Part shown: positions 12,533 to 23,949 of the stretch, in pieces | Position numbering within the stretch: position 1 is the stretch's first letter | Layout of the letters: each line of letters opens with the position of its first letter | Assembly (NCBI GenBank): GCA_037954665.1 | Contig: JBBMOL010000178.1 | Location: forward strand, 830,451 to 894,450 | Source of the DNA: Laguncularia racemosa | Taxonomy: Eukaryota; Streptophyta; Magnoliopsida; Myrtales; Combretaceae | Reading direction: 5' to 3' | DNA length: 64,000 bases | Notes under the pieces: model-generated | Told to the model about the DNA's origin: nothing | What the model saw: only the letters and a program-made list of their open reading frames with translations | Database searches by the model: none | Position numbers and translations under genes: made by a program

Positions 12533-13906
12533 TCAGATAAGTCTTGGTTTTGCCTCCTTTTTCGCGAGCAGGTACTTGAGAGCTGCATGATCAGAGTAAA
12601 CAATTACCTTAGTACTAAGTAAATATGATCTGAATTTTTCTAAAGCAAAAACAACAGCCAAGAGTTCTTTTTCCGTTGTGAAATAGTTGCATTGAGCACA
12701 ATCCAATGTTCTGGAAGCGTAGTAAATGACATGAGAAGCTTTTCTAACTCTTTGGCCAAGAACAGCCCCAACTGCATAATTGCTCGCATCACACATAATT
12801 TCAGAAGGAAGGTTCCAGTCAGGTGGTTGAATGATTGGAGCAGAAGTTAACTTATCCCTTAATGTGTCAAAAGCATGCTTGCAGGCCTCATCGAACTCAA
12901 ATGCCACTTCTTTTTGTAGCAATCTACATAGGGGCTGAGTAATCTTGGAAAAATCCTTAATGAAGCATCGATAGAATCCTGCACTCTCAAGAAAAGAGCG
13001 AATTTCCCATACACTTACAGGGTAAGGTAAAGATTTAATCAATTCTATCTTAGCTTTATCGACTTCAAGTCCCCTAGAAGATACAATATGACCTAGAATT
13101 AGGCTTTGTTCAACCATAAAGTGACATTTTTCATAGTTCAATACAAGATTCTTATCTATACATCTTTGAAACACTTTTGTAAGGTTAGTCAAACATGAAT
13201 CAAAAGAGTTATCATAGACAGTGAAGTCATCCATGAAAACTTCTATGATATTCTCCACATAATATGAAAATATACTAACCATACACCTTTGGAATGTGGC
13301 TGAGGCATTGTAAAGCCCAAAATGCATCCTTCGATACGCAAAAGTATCGAATGGACATGTGAAAGTAGTCTTCTCTTGATCTTCTGGCACCATTGGAATT
13401 TGATGAAAACCTGAATAACCATCAAGACAACAATAGTGAGAATGGCCAGCCAAACGTTCAAGCATCTGATCAAGAAAAGGAAGAGGGAAGTGATCTTTTC
13501 TAGTTGACGCATTCAACTTCCTATAATCAACACAAACCCTCCATCCATTCTGAACACGAGTAGGAACTAACTCACCATTAGAGTTTTCAATCACAGTTAA
13601 GCCCATTTTCTTTGGAACAACTTGTATTGGACTTACCCATTTGCTATCGGAAATTGGATAGATCATACCTGCATCAAGAAGTTTCAAGATCTCTTTCTTA
13701 ACTACTTCCATCATAGGCGGGTTCAGACGGCGCTGAACTTCTCTTGAAGGTTTGCAATTATCTTCCATTAATATCTTGTGCATGCATGTGGAGGGGCTTA
13801 GTCCTTTAATAGCAGCCATGGACCATCCAATGGCTTCTTTATACTCTCTCAACACCCGAATCAACTTTTCTTCTTCTAAAGTACTTAGTTTGTTAGAGAC
13901 TATCAC
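12533..13906 (-). pseudogene. pol: Element C reverse transcriptase-RNase H (457-residue open frame)
   Basis: Longest retrotransposon frame in the window. RT motifs in order: WVSPIQVVPKK, GWRVCVDYRKLN, RKDHFPLPFLDQMLERLAGH, FTCPFDTFAYRRM, and FMDDF at 13222-13236 with both catalytic aspartates. RNase H follows, starting around IMCDASNYAVGAVLGQR with TTEKELLAVVFALEKFRSYL and YSDHAALKYLL. The frame ends at a TGA (12533-12535) where the family has Arg before Trp, a CGA-to-TGA change. Upstream it stays in frame with 13982-14305 through a TAG. Athila lineage by sequence. Confidence 0.92.
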
Positions 13907-13981
13907 AGCAAGAGTCTCATTTTCTCCTAAGAAGATGTACGTTAGATGTTCGAGTAAGGGTTTTAATTCCAGCTTTGGTAC

Positions 13982-14305
13982 CTACACAATAGAGGGAAGA
14001 AGTCTTGTGTTAGAAGGAAGTAAATTAATGTCGGACACACCATACCTGATAGGTTTTAACGATTCCAGCTCACAAATCATGTCCTGCAAATCAGAGGATA
14101 TTACAAACTTCTCCTTAAGAGTTTTTAATGCATTAATAGTAAGACTCTTATTAAGTGCAATTTTCAACTCATCATCGTCTATCAAGTCAAATGTAGCCTG
14201 TGTTAATGGGTCAATAACATCCACAACAAAAACAGGAGAGATATCACTAGGATATTTCATGGCATCATAAATGTTAAATTTAATCACTTCACCATCAAAT
14301 TCCAT
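13982..14305 (-). pseudogene. pol: Element C protease-RT linker
   Basis: Frame containing MEFDGEVIKFNIYDAMKYP, the region after the protease in Athila Pol, and LKPIRYGVSDINLL. It ends at an in-frame TAG (13982-13984), after which the reading continues in the same frame as VPKLELKPLLEHLTYIFLG into RT. The stop is therefore a decay mutation. Confidence 0.75.
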
Positions 14306-14720
14306 AGTGAGGGTACCGTCATGTACGTCAATTTTCTACCTGGATATCTTAAGAAATGGTCTCCCTAATAATATCAGTGATGAATTATGAGAATCATCAT
14401 TCTCCATGTCAAGCACATAAAAATCTGCAGGGAAAACCAACCCATTAACTTGTACTAAAACATCTTCTAGAACTCCCTCAAGATAAACATTGGACCGTCA
14501 GCAAGTTAAACAATAACACATGTTTCCTTCAAGGGACCAACATTCAAACATTGATAAACAGACAAAGGCATGACATTGATTGAAGCTCCTAGATCACACA
14601 TCACTTTAGCGATTCCAAGATTACCTATTTTGCAAGTAATAGTAAACATACCTGGGTCCTTACATTTAGGAGGAAGCTTCTTCTGAAGAATAGCTCAAAC
14701 ATTCTCACCCACACTAATCT
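14306..14720 (-). pseudogene. Element C protease
   Basis: The minus strand near 14560-14600 encodes VMCDLGASINVMPLSVYQ, the protease active site region; DSGAS has become DLGAS. Downstream, ILLGRPFLKISR is readable near 14350. A TAA interrupts the VIVQLADR strand near 14505. Not a working protease. Confidence 0.7.
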
Positions 14721-14815
14721 TTTCATTACCTTTCAGCTTTCTTTTGTTAGTGCACAATTCTTTAAGAAATTTAGCATAGCGAGGTACTTGTTTATTGCAT
14801 CAAGCAAAGGAATAT

Positions 14816-16425
14816 TTACCTCAACCTGCGAAAAGTTTCAAGAATCTCTTTTTCTTCAGCTTTATTCTTAGATTTCGCTAATCTAGAAGGGAAAGGGGGT
14901 GCTATCACCATGACCTTTGCTGGTTCAACGAGGGATCCTCTGGTTTGGTTGTCCTGCTGACCTGGAGTCGAGATCTCTTTCTCAAGATTAGTTCGGTATC
15001 CTTTCTTATTTGATCCCTGCAATTCTATTCCACTTCTCAAGGTAATTGCATTGGCATTTTGCTTTGGATTTGTGATAGTTTAAGAAGGTAACTTACCTTG
15101 AGTTTCTAACCTGTTTATAGAAGAAGCAAGTTGGCTTACTTGGTTCTCCAAGTTTTGAATGCTCTGCTTTGTCTCATCCTGAAATTGTTTTGTATTAACA
15201 GTAAGCGATTTAACAATTTCCTCAAGAGACATACCTAAATTGGAAGGAGCTTGTGGTACTTGGTTTGATGGCCTAGGCTGGAATTGTTGGAACTTTTGTG
15301 GTCTATTGCCATATTTGAAGTTAGGATGATCCCTCCATCCAGGATTATAAGTATTTGAGTAGGGATCATATTTCCTCTGTGGTTGTCCTGGGAATCCTCC
15401 TACAGTATTGGCATGCTCATGATTGTCATCTTGCAATGTGGGGCACATGTCAGTAGGATGATTAGGGGCAGCACAAATTCCACAAGCCTTCACCTGCTGT
15501 GCATTTCCAAGGGCTATCTGCTATACAAGGGAGGTTAGGTTAGAAATTTGATGTTCAAGGTTAGAAACACTTACCCCATTTACCTTCCTTGAAGAAGAAT
15601 CGTGTCTAAACCCAAATTGTTGTGAATTAGCAGCCATAATGGAGATCAATTCCCTAACTTGACCAGGGGTTTTATTCACTATGGCACCTCCACTAACTGC
15701 ATCCATCATCTTCCTCTCCATTGGGAGCAGACCTTCATAGAAGTATTGAATGAGAAGTTGTTCAGATATCCCATGTTGTGGACAGACTTGCACAAAGTTG
15801 CTTGAACCTCTCCCAATACTCATGAAGAGTCTCGATATCCCTTTGTTTGATACTACAGATTTCTCTTCTTATGCCAACGGCTTTAGATGCAGGGAAAAAT
15901 TTGTCCAAGAAGAGCTTCACCAAATCTGTCCAAGTAGTAATAGAACCTGGAGGCAAATAAAACAACCAATCTTTAGCTCTATCACTTAAAGAAAATGGAA
16001 AGGCACGCATCTTGATTTGATCGTTCGGATATTCCTTGCAGCCTCATACTAGAACACACTACATGAAACTCTTTCAAACGTTTGTGAGGATCTTCATTCT
16101 CAAGACCATGAAAAGTGGGTAGTAGATGTATCAAACCAGATTTCAATTCAAATTCAACAGCTAATTCAGGATATTGAATACAAAGTGGTTATTGATTTAC
16201 ATCCAGTGCAGCCAATTCTCTTAATGTTCTTTCAGGATTTGCCATATCTTCTTCTTTTTCAGATTCAATGGATGAATCAGACAAATCCAATGCCAAGTTC
16301 AATCCAAGGGATGAAGATAATATGGTTTCTTTTTTATGCAGCTTAGCTTCTCTTCGCAATCTCGTAAAAGTCTTCTCAATCTCTGGATTATAAGTGAGTT
16401 CACCTGTATGAGAAGAACGAGTCAT
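14816..16425 (-). pseudogene. gag: Element C Gag
   Basis: Starts at ATG 16425 (MTRSSHTGEL). Pieces in several frames show the gag core FPFSLSDRAKDWLFYLPPGSI (16010 leftwards), ETLHEYWERFKQLCASLSTTW, then QQFGFRHDSSSRKVNGVSV, and a zinc knuckle CGICAAPNHPTDMC (near 15440-15493, CX2CX4HX4C) followed by YSNTYNPGWRDHPNF. At least four frame breaks or stops. Confidence 0.82.
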
Positions 16426-16453
16426 GCAAGAATAGAAATAAATTTGACACCAA

Positions 16454-16471
16454 TCCCCGGCAACGGCACCA
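16454..16471 (-). other. Element C primer binding site (tRNA-Asp)
   Basis: Plus strand TCCCCGGCAACGGCACCA; one base differs from the tRNA-Asp 3' end (GCGCCA to GCACCA). 5 bases from the LTR. Confidence 0.88.
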
Positions 16472-16476
16472 AAATT

Positions 16477-17866
16477 TGATGGGTGTCGAATCCAACAAAA
16501 TTAAAACCTACTCCTAAACAATTATATAATTTGTATACAGCAGTGAGTAGGGTCGTATCCACAGGGATTGGTTAAATATATTTCTATTAAAAGAGAATAG
16601 AGAGAAAAAAGAAGAGTGGGGGTTTTGTTTGTAAATTCAAATAAAACTGAAATTAGATAATAAAATTTTATAATGATGAAAGCCTAACCAAAGGTATCAT
16701 TATAGTTTAATTCATAGAACTGATCATTGATGCAAATATTTTCTATTCTTCATCTAAGATAAAATGGTTATGGTTATTAACAAGATCTAATAACCTATCT
16801 CTCCTTACTTTCTTGATAATCAAAACAAGCTCTTTGATTACTTCTCTTATTGATTAAACAATCCTAAACAAGCTCTTAGGATTTAATCTATCAATAGCAT
16901 TAAAAACAAGAGAGACTACCAATTCATGCCAGTAGATTATAAGATAATCTATTTAAACAAGTTATATATCTCCATAACATGAATTTGACTATCTATTCTA
17001 TAATCAAACATGTTATTGTGTCACAGAAATTAGAACTATCAAACAATTACGGATCTGACGTTCTAATTGACAATATATTAACTTGCTAATTGAATAGAAG
17101 AGCTCTAATTCATACCAATCAAACAAGATAATAATAACAAAACATTTAGAAGATATATAAATACCTAAAAACAAAGAATAGAACAAAAACAAATCAATTA
17201 GATCTCACAATTCTTGAAGAACTAAACTTTTGATGATCATTTGGCTAGAAAATTTGTTTAGCCACACATGTTCATTACCAAACGAAATCAAAGAGTGAAA
17301 AAATATGAAAAGTCTTTGTTTCAGGTGTCTCCTGCTTTTCCTATTTGGTTTCTTCACTCCTCAACTCCCTCCTTTTGGAAAACGAAGAGATATATATAAG
17401 AAAACCGAAAGATCTCCTGAAACGGCCAAACTTATCCATATACACAGTCTCAACCCCAGGTTATACACGGCCGTGTATTTAAACCGTGTAAGCTTCTGTT
17501 GGTTTTTCAAGCCAGACACACGGCCGTGTACTTTAACCGTATAGGCTTCTATTGGTTCTTCAAGCCAGACACACGGCCGTGTACTTTAACCGTGTAAGCT
17601 TCTGTTGGTTCTTCAAGCCAGACACACGGCGTACTCTGGAAATACACGCCTGTGTACTTCCCTTGTACGCCGGCGGTGTAAATTCTTGACTTTGATCCAA
17701 ATTGTAGATGACTTCTCTAAATCACTTGAATTAGCACTCTTGACTCCATTAAACCTGATTTATCACCATAATAAAATTAAGTACCATTTCCTTATGATTT
17801 CTATAAAATCAATAATAAATTAACACAATTCATACTATAAAGATTGGGTATAAAATGACTCTATCA
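16477..17866 (-). repeat. Element C 5' LTR (1390 bp)
   Basis: TGATGGG to ...CTCTATCA, followed by TSD GTAAA (17867-17871). Same organisation as the 3' LTR, including the ACACGGCCGTGT tandem array (about 17460-17650) upstream of a TATATATA run. Confidence 0.92.
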
Positions 17867-17871
17867 GTAAA

Positions 17872-18244
17872 ATCACATGAAAATTACAACCAAGCCACTT
17901 AGGTGGCCGGTTCTAAACATACATTATAAGTAAATCAAAAAGTCCAAAAAATTAATAAAAAGTGACCAGTTCAATAATAAAAATACAAGTAAAAAAGATG
18001 GTCTTTAAAGAGCCAGTCCTCAAGTCAATTGAGTTCATTACGGATCATTGGATGTGAGTTCGATGATGTTCCTAATTTGATCAACAATGTAGGTTATTTG
18101 GCATCCCATAAAAACTGACCACTATACCTGCTATAATGTAAATCAAACATTATTAGATAAAGAAATGAACACATGTGGACAATTTAGATCATATATCTAA
18201 ATCAGGTTCCCCAACTACTAGGATCATAGGGTAGATTCCCATCA
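17872..18244 (-). repeat. Element B 5' LTR, right piece
   Basis: Continues the LTR interrupted at 8213. Ends at ...GATTCCCATCA (18244), i.e. a TGATGGGAATC terminus on the minus strand. The GCCACTTAGGTGGCCGG block here mirrors the GGCTAGCCACCTTAAAAGTGGC block of plus-strand family-H LTRs. Confidence 0.75.
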
Positions 18245-18367
18245 CATCGATTTTGAGACCGAGTTACTTCTAGATTACTACGACCAATAGCAAGATGGCT
18301 AAATGAGTAATCCTATAGATATTGTACTTGTTTTGTGCTTGTAAATTAGTACGCTTATACATATAGT
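18245..18367. other. Short unassigned spacer
   Basis: About 120 bases between the right end of element B and the left end of LTR D. No gene or repeat terminus recognised. This may be the oldest local sequence. Confidence 0.4.
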
Positions 18368-18837
18368 TGATATATATGTGATATCGATCTTCCTACTATC
18401 TTAAACCTATAGGTAAGTGCACCTATCAATTCTATAGTATAATGAATAAAGATATCGAGTGCTGATCTCACAGAGATTACAAATACTAGTAATTACCCTT
18501 TTTATTATCTAATCGACAAAATTAAGTGAAGTGAATAAAAGCAAAAATGAATAAACTAAAGAAGCAATAATCATTAAAAGTGTATTAAGATATTGAATCG
18601 TCTAAAATTACTAATATAATTAACTAATTATTATTTAAACTCATATTATATTCTTGGATCGTGGGAATTCCTAAATTGAACTAATTGCTCTCTCAAGTCA
18701 TGCCAATTCCTAATTTTAGGTTAATTAACTGGAATCCCTTCTTAATTTAAATCTTTAGAATTATATTACATATGATCTATGGATTTTGTGATTAGGTTTG
18801 ACCATAACCTAGAAGAATTACATCTTCCTATCTCTAG

Positions 18838-19709
18838 TGATAGGAATTAAGTTCCTACAGGACCTATCACTAGAGCAAGAGCCAAGGGATTATAAAATTT
18901 GGCAATGAGGGTCCTCTTTAAATAATCAAACCTCGAGAATATTTGTTTAGTATCTTCTTTTCTATTACATATTTGTTGTGCATTCCAGTAGGTACATTTT
19001 TCGATTTTTACAGGACGGTGGATAAATTTGCTAAAGCTCAGTTTGTGGGTTATTCATGGACCTACATATATGAAAGAAGTATTGATCCACAAGTGTTCTA
19101 TTGAAGTGAAGAACCGACCATTTTGAGGACTTATTTGTAATTGTATTTTTGTTGTTTGAGAACCTGCCATTTGTTGGTTTTGTTGTAATTTGGTTTTCTT
19201 GTTTTTACCTTAATTGGAGCAAGTATAAATACTTGCTAAGTAAGTTTAGAGGGAACTTTTGATCTTGAGAAAAATTTGCCCATCTTGCCGTGAGGAGAGT
19301 TCCTTTTTCACGTAAACACACTCTTATCAATTTCAATTGAAATTGTGGTGAGTTGGCTTAAGGAGTATTGTGAGTCATATCAATCCATCTTAAGTTGCTT
19401 CGAATTATTTTCTAGTGCATCATATCTAGTTATAATTGGCTGTGTTACTTTGTTCACATTCACATGAATTAGGTTTCTAAATTTCATATTTGATTCAATT
19501 CCAATTTGAGTATAATTCTGTTCATTTTATTGTTATCCTTTACATATTATGCAATTGCAATTGATCCTCATCATAATTTGGCATTAGATCAATTTCATTC
19601 ACGCAATTTAGGGTTCACGTGATTGTTAGTGTTACGCCGTTTAGTGGGTTTGGTTTAGTGTTCATGCAATTGTCTTGGTGTTCTTGCAATTGGATTGTAA
19701 GGCACATCA
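18838..19709 (+). repeat. H6 5' LTR
   Basis: TGATAGGAATTAAG... to ...GGCACATCA. Contains the TATA palindrome at 19218-19237. The first bases keep the coding trace ACTAGAGCAAGAGCCAAGG (TRARAK), the end of pol that overlaps the LTR in this family. Confidence 0.87.
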
Positions 19710-19712
19710 TCA

Positions 19713-19726
19713 TTTAGTATCAAAGC
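19713..19726 (+). other. H6 primer binding site (degenerate tRNA-iMet)
   Basis: TTTAGTATCAAAGC, two changes from TTTGGTATCAGAGC, 3 bases after the LTR. Confidence 0.65.
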
Positions 19727-20651
19727 AAGGATTAGAGAAGGGAATTTCGTGAATCACAATTGGGATTTAGGGTTCTTGATCCTTCAAGACTGAAATTGGA
19801 TTGTGGGAAGAGAAATTTAAAGTCTTGTGTTGGATTGTTCTTTGAATTGCTTGCTTGATCTTTAATTGAAGTATTGTGAAGTGTTGAAATCAGCTTGCAT
19901 CCTTGCCGTGATTGGGTTGTGAGTGGAAGAAGGGGAAGTCTTTGAATTTGAATTCCATCATTTAAGTAGTGTTAATTGTTGCATTATTATTTCCTTGCAA
20001 GAATTCGGAAATGAGAGTACATATTTTAAAAAATTGCTATCCTTGCCATGGAGGATTTGGAAACAATTTGAATTCAAAAACAAACATTAAGTTTAAGAGT
20101 TATTGTGTATTGTTAATCTTAATACACTTTGACTATTTTTGAATTTCTTACCATTTGGAGAATCCTTCATTAATTGTTCCATTGTTGTTGTTGCAGTGAA
20201 TTAGGAAGTGTAAGAGTGGTGTAGAAGTGTGTGTATTGTAGTTGAAGAAGTGTTGCACCGTGGTTGTGTATGTGTCGTGGTGAAGTGTATGTTGTGGTTC
20301 ATTTTTTAATTTCAAAAGCAATCATTAAGTGTGGAAGTTATTGTATATTGATCATTTAAATACACTTTAACTAGTTGGAATCATTAGCTTGCCATTTAGA
20401 GAAGTGTTCATCATTGCTTCTAATTGCATTTGTTGCCGTGATTTTAGAGTGTGTCGTGGGTGTGTGAAGCTCAGGTGGAGTACACTTTGTGTTTTGAAGT
20501 AAGTGAAGACGTGAATTAGTGGTTGTATATTGAAGTTTGGAAGTGTATGTGTGTGAAGTATTGTTATAAGGTTGAAAAGGGGTATTGTGTGTGTTGTATT
20601 TTGACATGAAGTGTATAATGGTTGTATTGATTTGTTTAGTGTGTCAAAAGA

Positions 20652-21280
20652 TGAATTCATCAGCTATATCAAATGATAGTATGAATGGGGGACTTGGAAA
20701 TGAGGCCAATAGTCAGGATGGAGGTGATCTGTATTTATCTATTAATGTACTACGCCGAACTTTAACTTCATTTCCTACTAATGATGATGAGCAGAGGGAA
20801 AATTTATTTTACACCTCTTGTAGAGTACAAGGTAAACTATGTGTTATTATTATTAATGGCAGTAGTTGTATTAATGTAGTGGCTGCATCTTTAGTATCAA
20901 AATTTAAACTTGTAACTACCCCGCATCCAAAACCCTATAAGTTGCATTGGTTAAGTGAGTAGGGTAGTCTACATGTTACTTAGAGGGCTAGGATACCTTT
21001 AAGTATAGGGGATAAATATCATAATGAGATTATATGTAATATCCTTCCCATGTGTGCATCCCATATATTGCTTGGCAAGCCTTGGTTGTATGACAAAAGG
21101 GTTTTGCATGATGGCTATAGAAATACTTATATGTTCCAGCAAGAGGGTAAACGTATAGTGTTGAACCTAATGTTACCATCAGAGATCCAAGAGGTTCAGA
21201 GGTAGATGAGTCAACCTTCAAAGATCCAAGAAGTTTAGAAGCAGATGAGTAAACCTTCAGAAGACCAAGAGGTTCAGAGA
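20652..21280 (+). pseudogene. H6 Gag N-terminus fused to protease
   Basis: ATG at 20652 begins MNSSAISNDSMNGGLGNEANSQDGG (gag start, as in element B). After about 25 residues the frame passes directly into a protease: NLFYTSCRVQGKLCVIIINGSSCINVVAASLVSKF, where the active site IIDGGSCTNV has become IINGSSCINV, with the catalytic Asp changed to Asn. A stop at about 20960 breaks the frame; ILLGKPWLYDKRVLHDGY (protease C-terminus) is readable from 21066. Most of gag, including the zinc knuckle, is deleted. Confidence 0.75.
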
Positions 21281-21431
21281 CATATAATTAAAACTAGGAA
21301 GAAGAAGACCTTATTAGGGGAACAATTTAAGTTAAGGAAGGCCATAGCAGATGATAGACCATTATATTTATTATAGATGAGGTATATCCTAGAGATGGAG
21401 GGGTGAGAGCATCTACCCCTGTGGTATCATA

Positions 21432-21602
21432 GGTACTGGATGACTACAGTGATCTTTTAACAGATAAATTTCCTAGAGAATATAGAGTCTCTGCTACATT
21501 TAATGTTACAGACCTGTCAATCTATTTATCCGATGATGTTAATGAAGACTTATCAAATTTGAGGGCAAATCTCCCTAAGGCCCGAGGAGATGATAGGAAT
21601 TA
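21432..21602 (+). pseudogene. pol: H6 in-frame fusion of pre-RT region to integrase C-terminus
   Basis: The open reading VLDDYSDLLTDKFPRE resembles the acidic stretch just before RT (compare VQDFEDVFPEEIP). It runs without a break into YRVSATFNVTDLS, the C-terminal end of integrase (compare YQVSATFNVTDLSPF in G). RT, RNase H and the integrase catalytic core are therefore missing between two adjacent residues. The frame ends at a TAA inside the 3' LTR. Confidence 0.75.
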
Positions 21603-22457
21603 AATTCCTATAGGACTTAATACCAGAGCAAGAGCCAAGGGATTACAAAATTTGGCGATGTGGGTGCTCTTTAAATAATTAGACCCCGAGAATATTTGTT
21701 TTGTATCTTCTTTTCTATTACATATTTGTTGTGCATTCCAGCAGGTACATTTGTCGGTTTTTATAGGATAGTGGATAAATTTGCTAAAGCTCAGTTTGTA
21801 GGTTATTCATAGACCTACATAAATTAAAGAAGTACCGGTCCACAAGTATTCTATTGAAGTGAAGAACCGGCCATTTTGAGGACTTATTTGTAATTGTATT
21901 TTTGTTGTTTGAGAACTAACCATTTGTTGGTTTGTTGTAATTTGGCTTTGTTGTTTTTACCTTAATTGGAGCAAGTATAAATACTTGCTAAGTAGGTTTT
22001 AGAGGGGACTTTTGAACTTGAGAAAAATCTACCCATCTTGCCGTGAGGAGAGTTCCTTTTCATGCAAACACACTCTTATCTCAATTGAAATTATGGCGAG
22101 TTGGCTTAAGAAATATTGTGAGTCATATCAATCCTTCGTAAGTTGCTTCGAATTATTTTCTAGTGTGTCATATCTAGTTGTAATTGGTTATGTTACTTTG
22201 TTCATGTTCACGTGAATTAGGGTTCTAAATTTCATATTTGATTCAATTCCAATTTGAGTGGAATTCGGTTCATTTTAGTGTTATCCTTTACATATTATGC
22301 AATTGCAATTGATCCTCATCATAATTTAGCATTAGATCAATTTCATTCATGCAATTTAAGGTTCACGTGATTGTTGGTATCACGCTATTTAGTGGGTTTA
22401 GTTTGGTGTTCATGCAATTGTTTTAGTGTTCTTGCAATTGGATTGTAAGGCACATCA
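21591..22457 (+). repeat. H6 3' LTR
   Basis: TGATAGGAATTAAAT... to ...GGCACATCA; TATA palindrome at 21970-21989. Close to the 5' LTR. Confidence 0.87.
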
Positions 22458-22752
22458 TCTAAGATTGTGTGCAACTCTTTCCAATTATGCTAAATCTATT
22501 TTACTATGGGATCTCTCGATCTCTATATAAGAAATCAAATTTTAAATTAATACATCAATAACATCAATTGGAAATAATAAGGAACGCATAATTGAATTAC
22601 AAGAATGATAAATAAGTTATTAAATAATAATCATAAAAATTGCATGTTTATTGTAGGGTTCATCATACCCAAATATAATGAAAAGTTTAAACTATGAACT
22701 TATTAAATCTAACAGCAATAATAATTAAAAATTGCATAAATAAAAGTATTGA

Positions 22753-23200
22753 CACTACAAGAATTTTGATGTTTCATGACATTTAATAAACGTCACCCAA
22801 AATTAAGTAAACGTTACAGTAGATATTTAATAACATTTATTAAATGTCACAAATAAACATTACTAAAAGTTTGTTACGGAAAGTATTTTGTGACGTTTAA
22901 AAAGTAAATGTCACCAATAAATTGCTAATAGTAATGTTTAAATGTCACCAATAAGCAACATTTAGTAACGTTTGAACGTTACTAAAAGTGAATAATTTGA
23001 CACCAAATATTTTTTCCAAAATTCATTTTTTTTAGTAAAGTTTAAACGTCACAATTTAAACATCACAAAAAAAGTTTAAACATTATTAATAAGCAGTTTT
23101 TATAACATTTAAACGCCGCAAATAACTAATAACGTTTAAGCATGACTAAAAGATTTTTGGTAATGTTTAAACATCACAAAAAATGATTGTTATAATGATA
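22753..23200. repeat. CACTA left TIR and subterminal repeats
   Basis: After the 15-bp TIR come roughly 15 direct and inverted copies of a ~10-bp motif (AACGTTACTAA, AACGTCACCAA and variants) within 430 bases. Such subterminal motifs are bound by the TnpA-type protein in En/Spm. Confidence 0.85.
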
Positions 23201-23949
23201 TGATAAATCTATTTATAAATGTAACAACTTAAACCTATAATAAAATAGTATGCAATAAAATAATAAAGATAAAAAAGTGGACATTTACATATAAGCTGAT
23301 AATTGTCTACTTTCATCATCAACTACACTTTACAAAAGTATACATTAATATATCTCAAATAATATTATCCAAACTTTACAGAACTTAGTAGTAAAATAAA
23401 CTCTATATTAATAGCCTACTCTTGCCTAAATTGATAATTAACTTCTAAAAAGTGACCGTACAATAAACTGTAATTCATAAACTAGCTATTCTACTGCTCA
23501 GTCTGATTATCATCTATCAAAAAGTCAATAACAAAATAAATCATCCTTCATAAATTACTTTCTTCCCCAGTTTCATCACCCTCTTCAAAAAGGTTAGAAC
23601 CAAAATAAACTCTCTTTCACAAGCTATCTTCTTCACCACTTTCATTATCATCATCATAATCAGGGGGAATTCTAGAAGGCATAATAAACTCCCCATTGCT
23701 TAGAGATCCTATCACATAAACGTATAAAAGGTGTAACATAACTCAATTAATATAACGATGCAATAAACATGATTGTAACATTTAATAATTCACCTGAATT
23801 AGATGAGAAGTTTGAAAGAAACCTTTGCAAAACTTGAAATACATTGTTCAAGTACAAAAAGATAATAATCTAGTAAAAAACTAATCTTATGGCAAAGGAA
23901 AGATATAGTACTATACATGGAAAATATAAGATTCCATCAGTTGCAAATA
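23201..23949. other. CACTA interior without recognised gene
   Basis: AT-rich. Minus-strand acidic stretches near 23560-23690 could be the C-terminus or 3' UTR of the tnpA-like gene. No clear frame. Confidence 0.4.

Larger units (their letters stand above)
8214..17866 (-). mobile_element. Element C: full-length Athila-type retrotransposon (9653 bp)
   Basis: Complete minus-strand element: LTRs 8214-9602 and 16477-17866, perfect TSD GTAAA (8209-8213 and 17867-17871), PBS for tRNA-Asp and a PPT. Internal order from the right: gag, protease, RT-RNase H, integrase, then a ~1.4-kb non-coding tail where Athila elements often carry an env-like ORF; none is seen here. By eye I count about 34 differences between the two ~1390-bp LTRs (about 2.4%), suggesting insertion about a million years ago at the usual plant rate of 1.3e-8 per site per year. 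Several in-frame stops make it non-functional. Confidence 0.93.
5171..18244 (-). mobile_element. Element B: tRNA-Met-type Ty3/gypsy element, interrupted
   Basis: Older minus-strand retrotransposon related to family H. Its 5' LTR is split by element C into 7719-8213 and 17872-18244 (868 bp when joined). A PBS follows at 7702-7715, then a long CA-rich leader (about 6647-7701) and the gag start (6646 leftwards). Gag is split by an LTR fragment (about 5490-6410) and cut at 5171 by the insertion of element A. The 3' half is beyond the window. The LTR right end reads ...CCCATCA (18244), giving a 5' terminus TGATGGGAATC similar to the family-H terminus TGATAGGAATC. Confidence 0.75.
18838..22457 (+). 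mobile_element. H6: family-H Ty3/gypsy element with internal deletion (3620 bp)
   Basis: Plus-strand element with LTRs 18838-19709 (872 bp) and 21591-22457 (867 bp). Flanks are TCTAG (18833-18837) and TCTAA (22458-22462), a TSD with one mismatch. Only ~1.88 kb of internal sequence remains: PBS-like site, GT-rich leader, gag N-terminus, protease and a fused pol remnant. Inserted in LTR D. It cannot encode RT or integrase. Confidence 0.87.

Noticed and set aside
20367..20660. Minus-strand Thr/His-rich frames
   Set aside because: Reverse of the GT-rich H6 leader; low complexity.
22770..23200. CRISPR-like or satellite array
   Set aside because: Repeats are short, irregular and in both orientations next to a CACTA terminus, so they are subterminal transposase-binding repeats.
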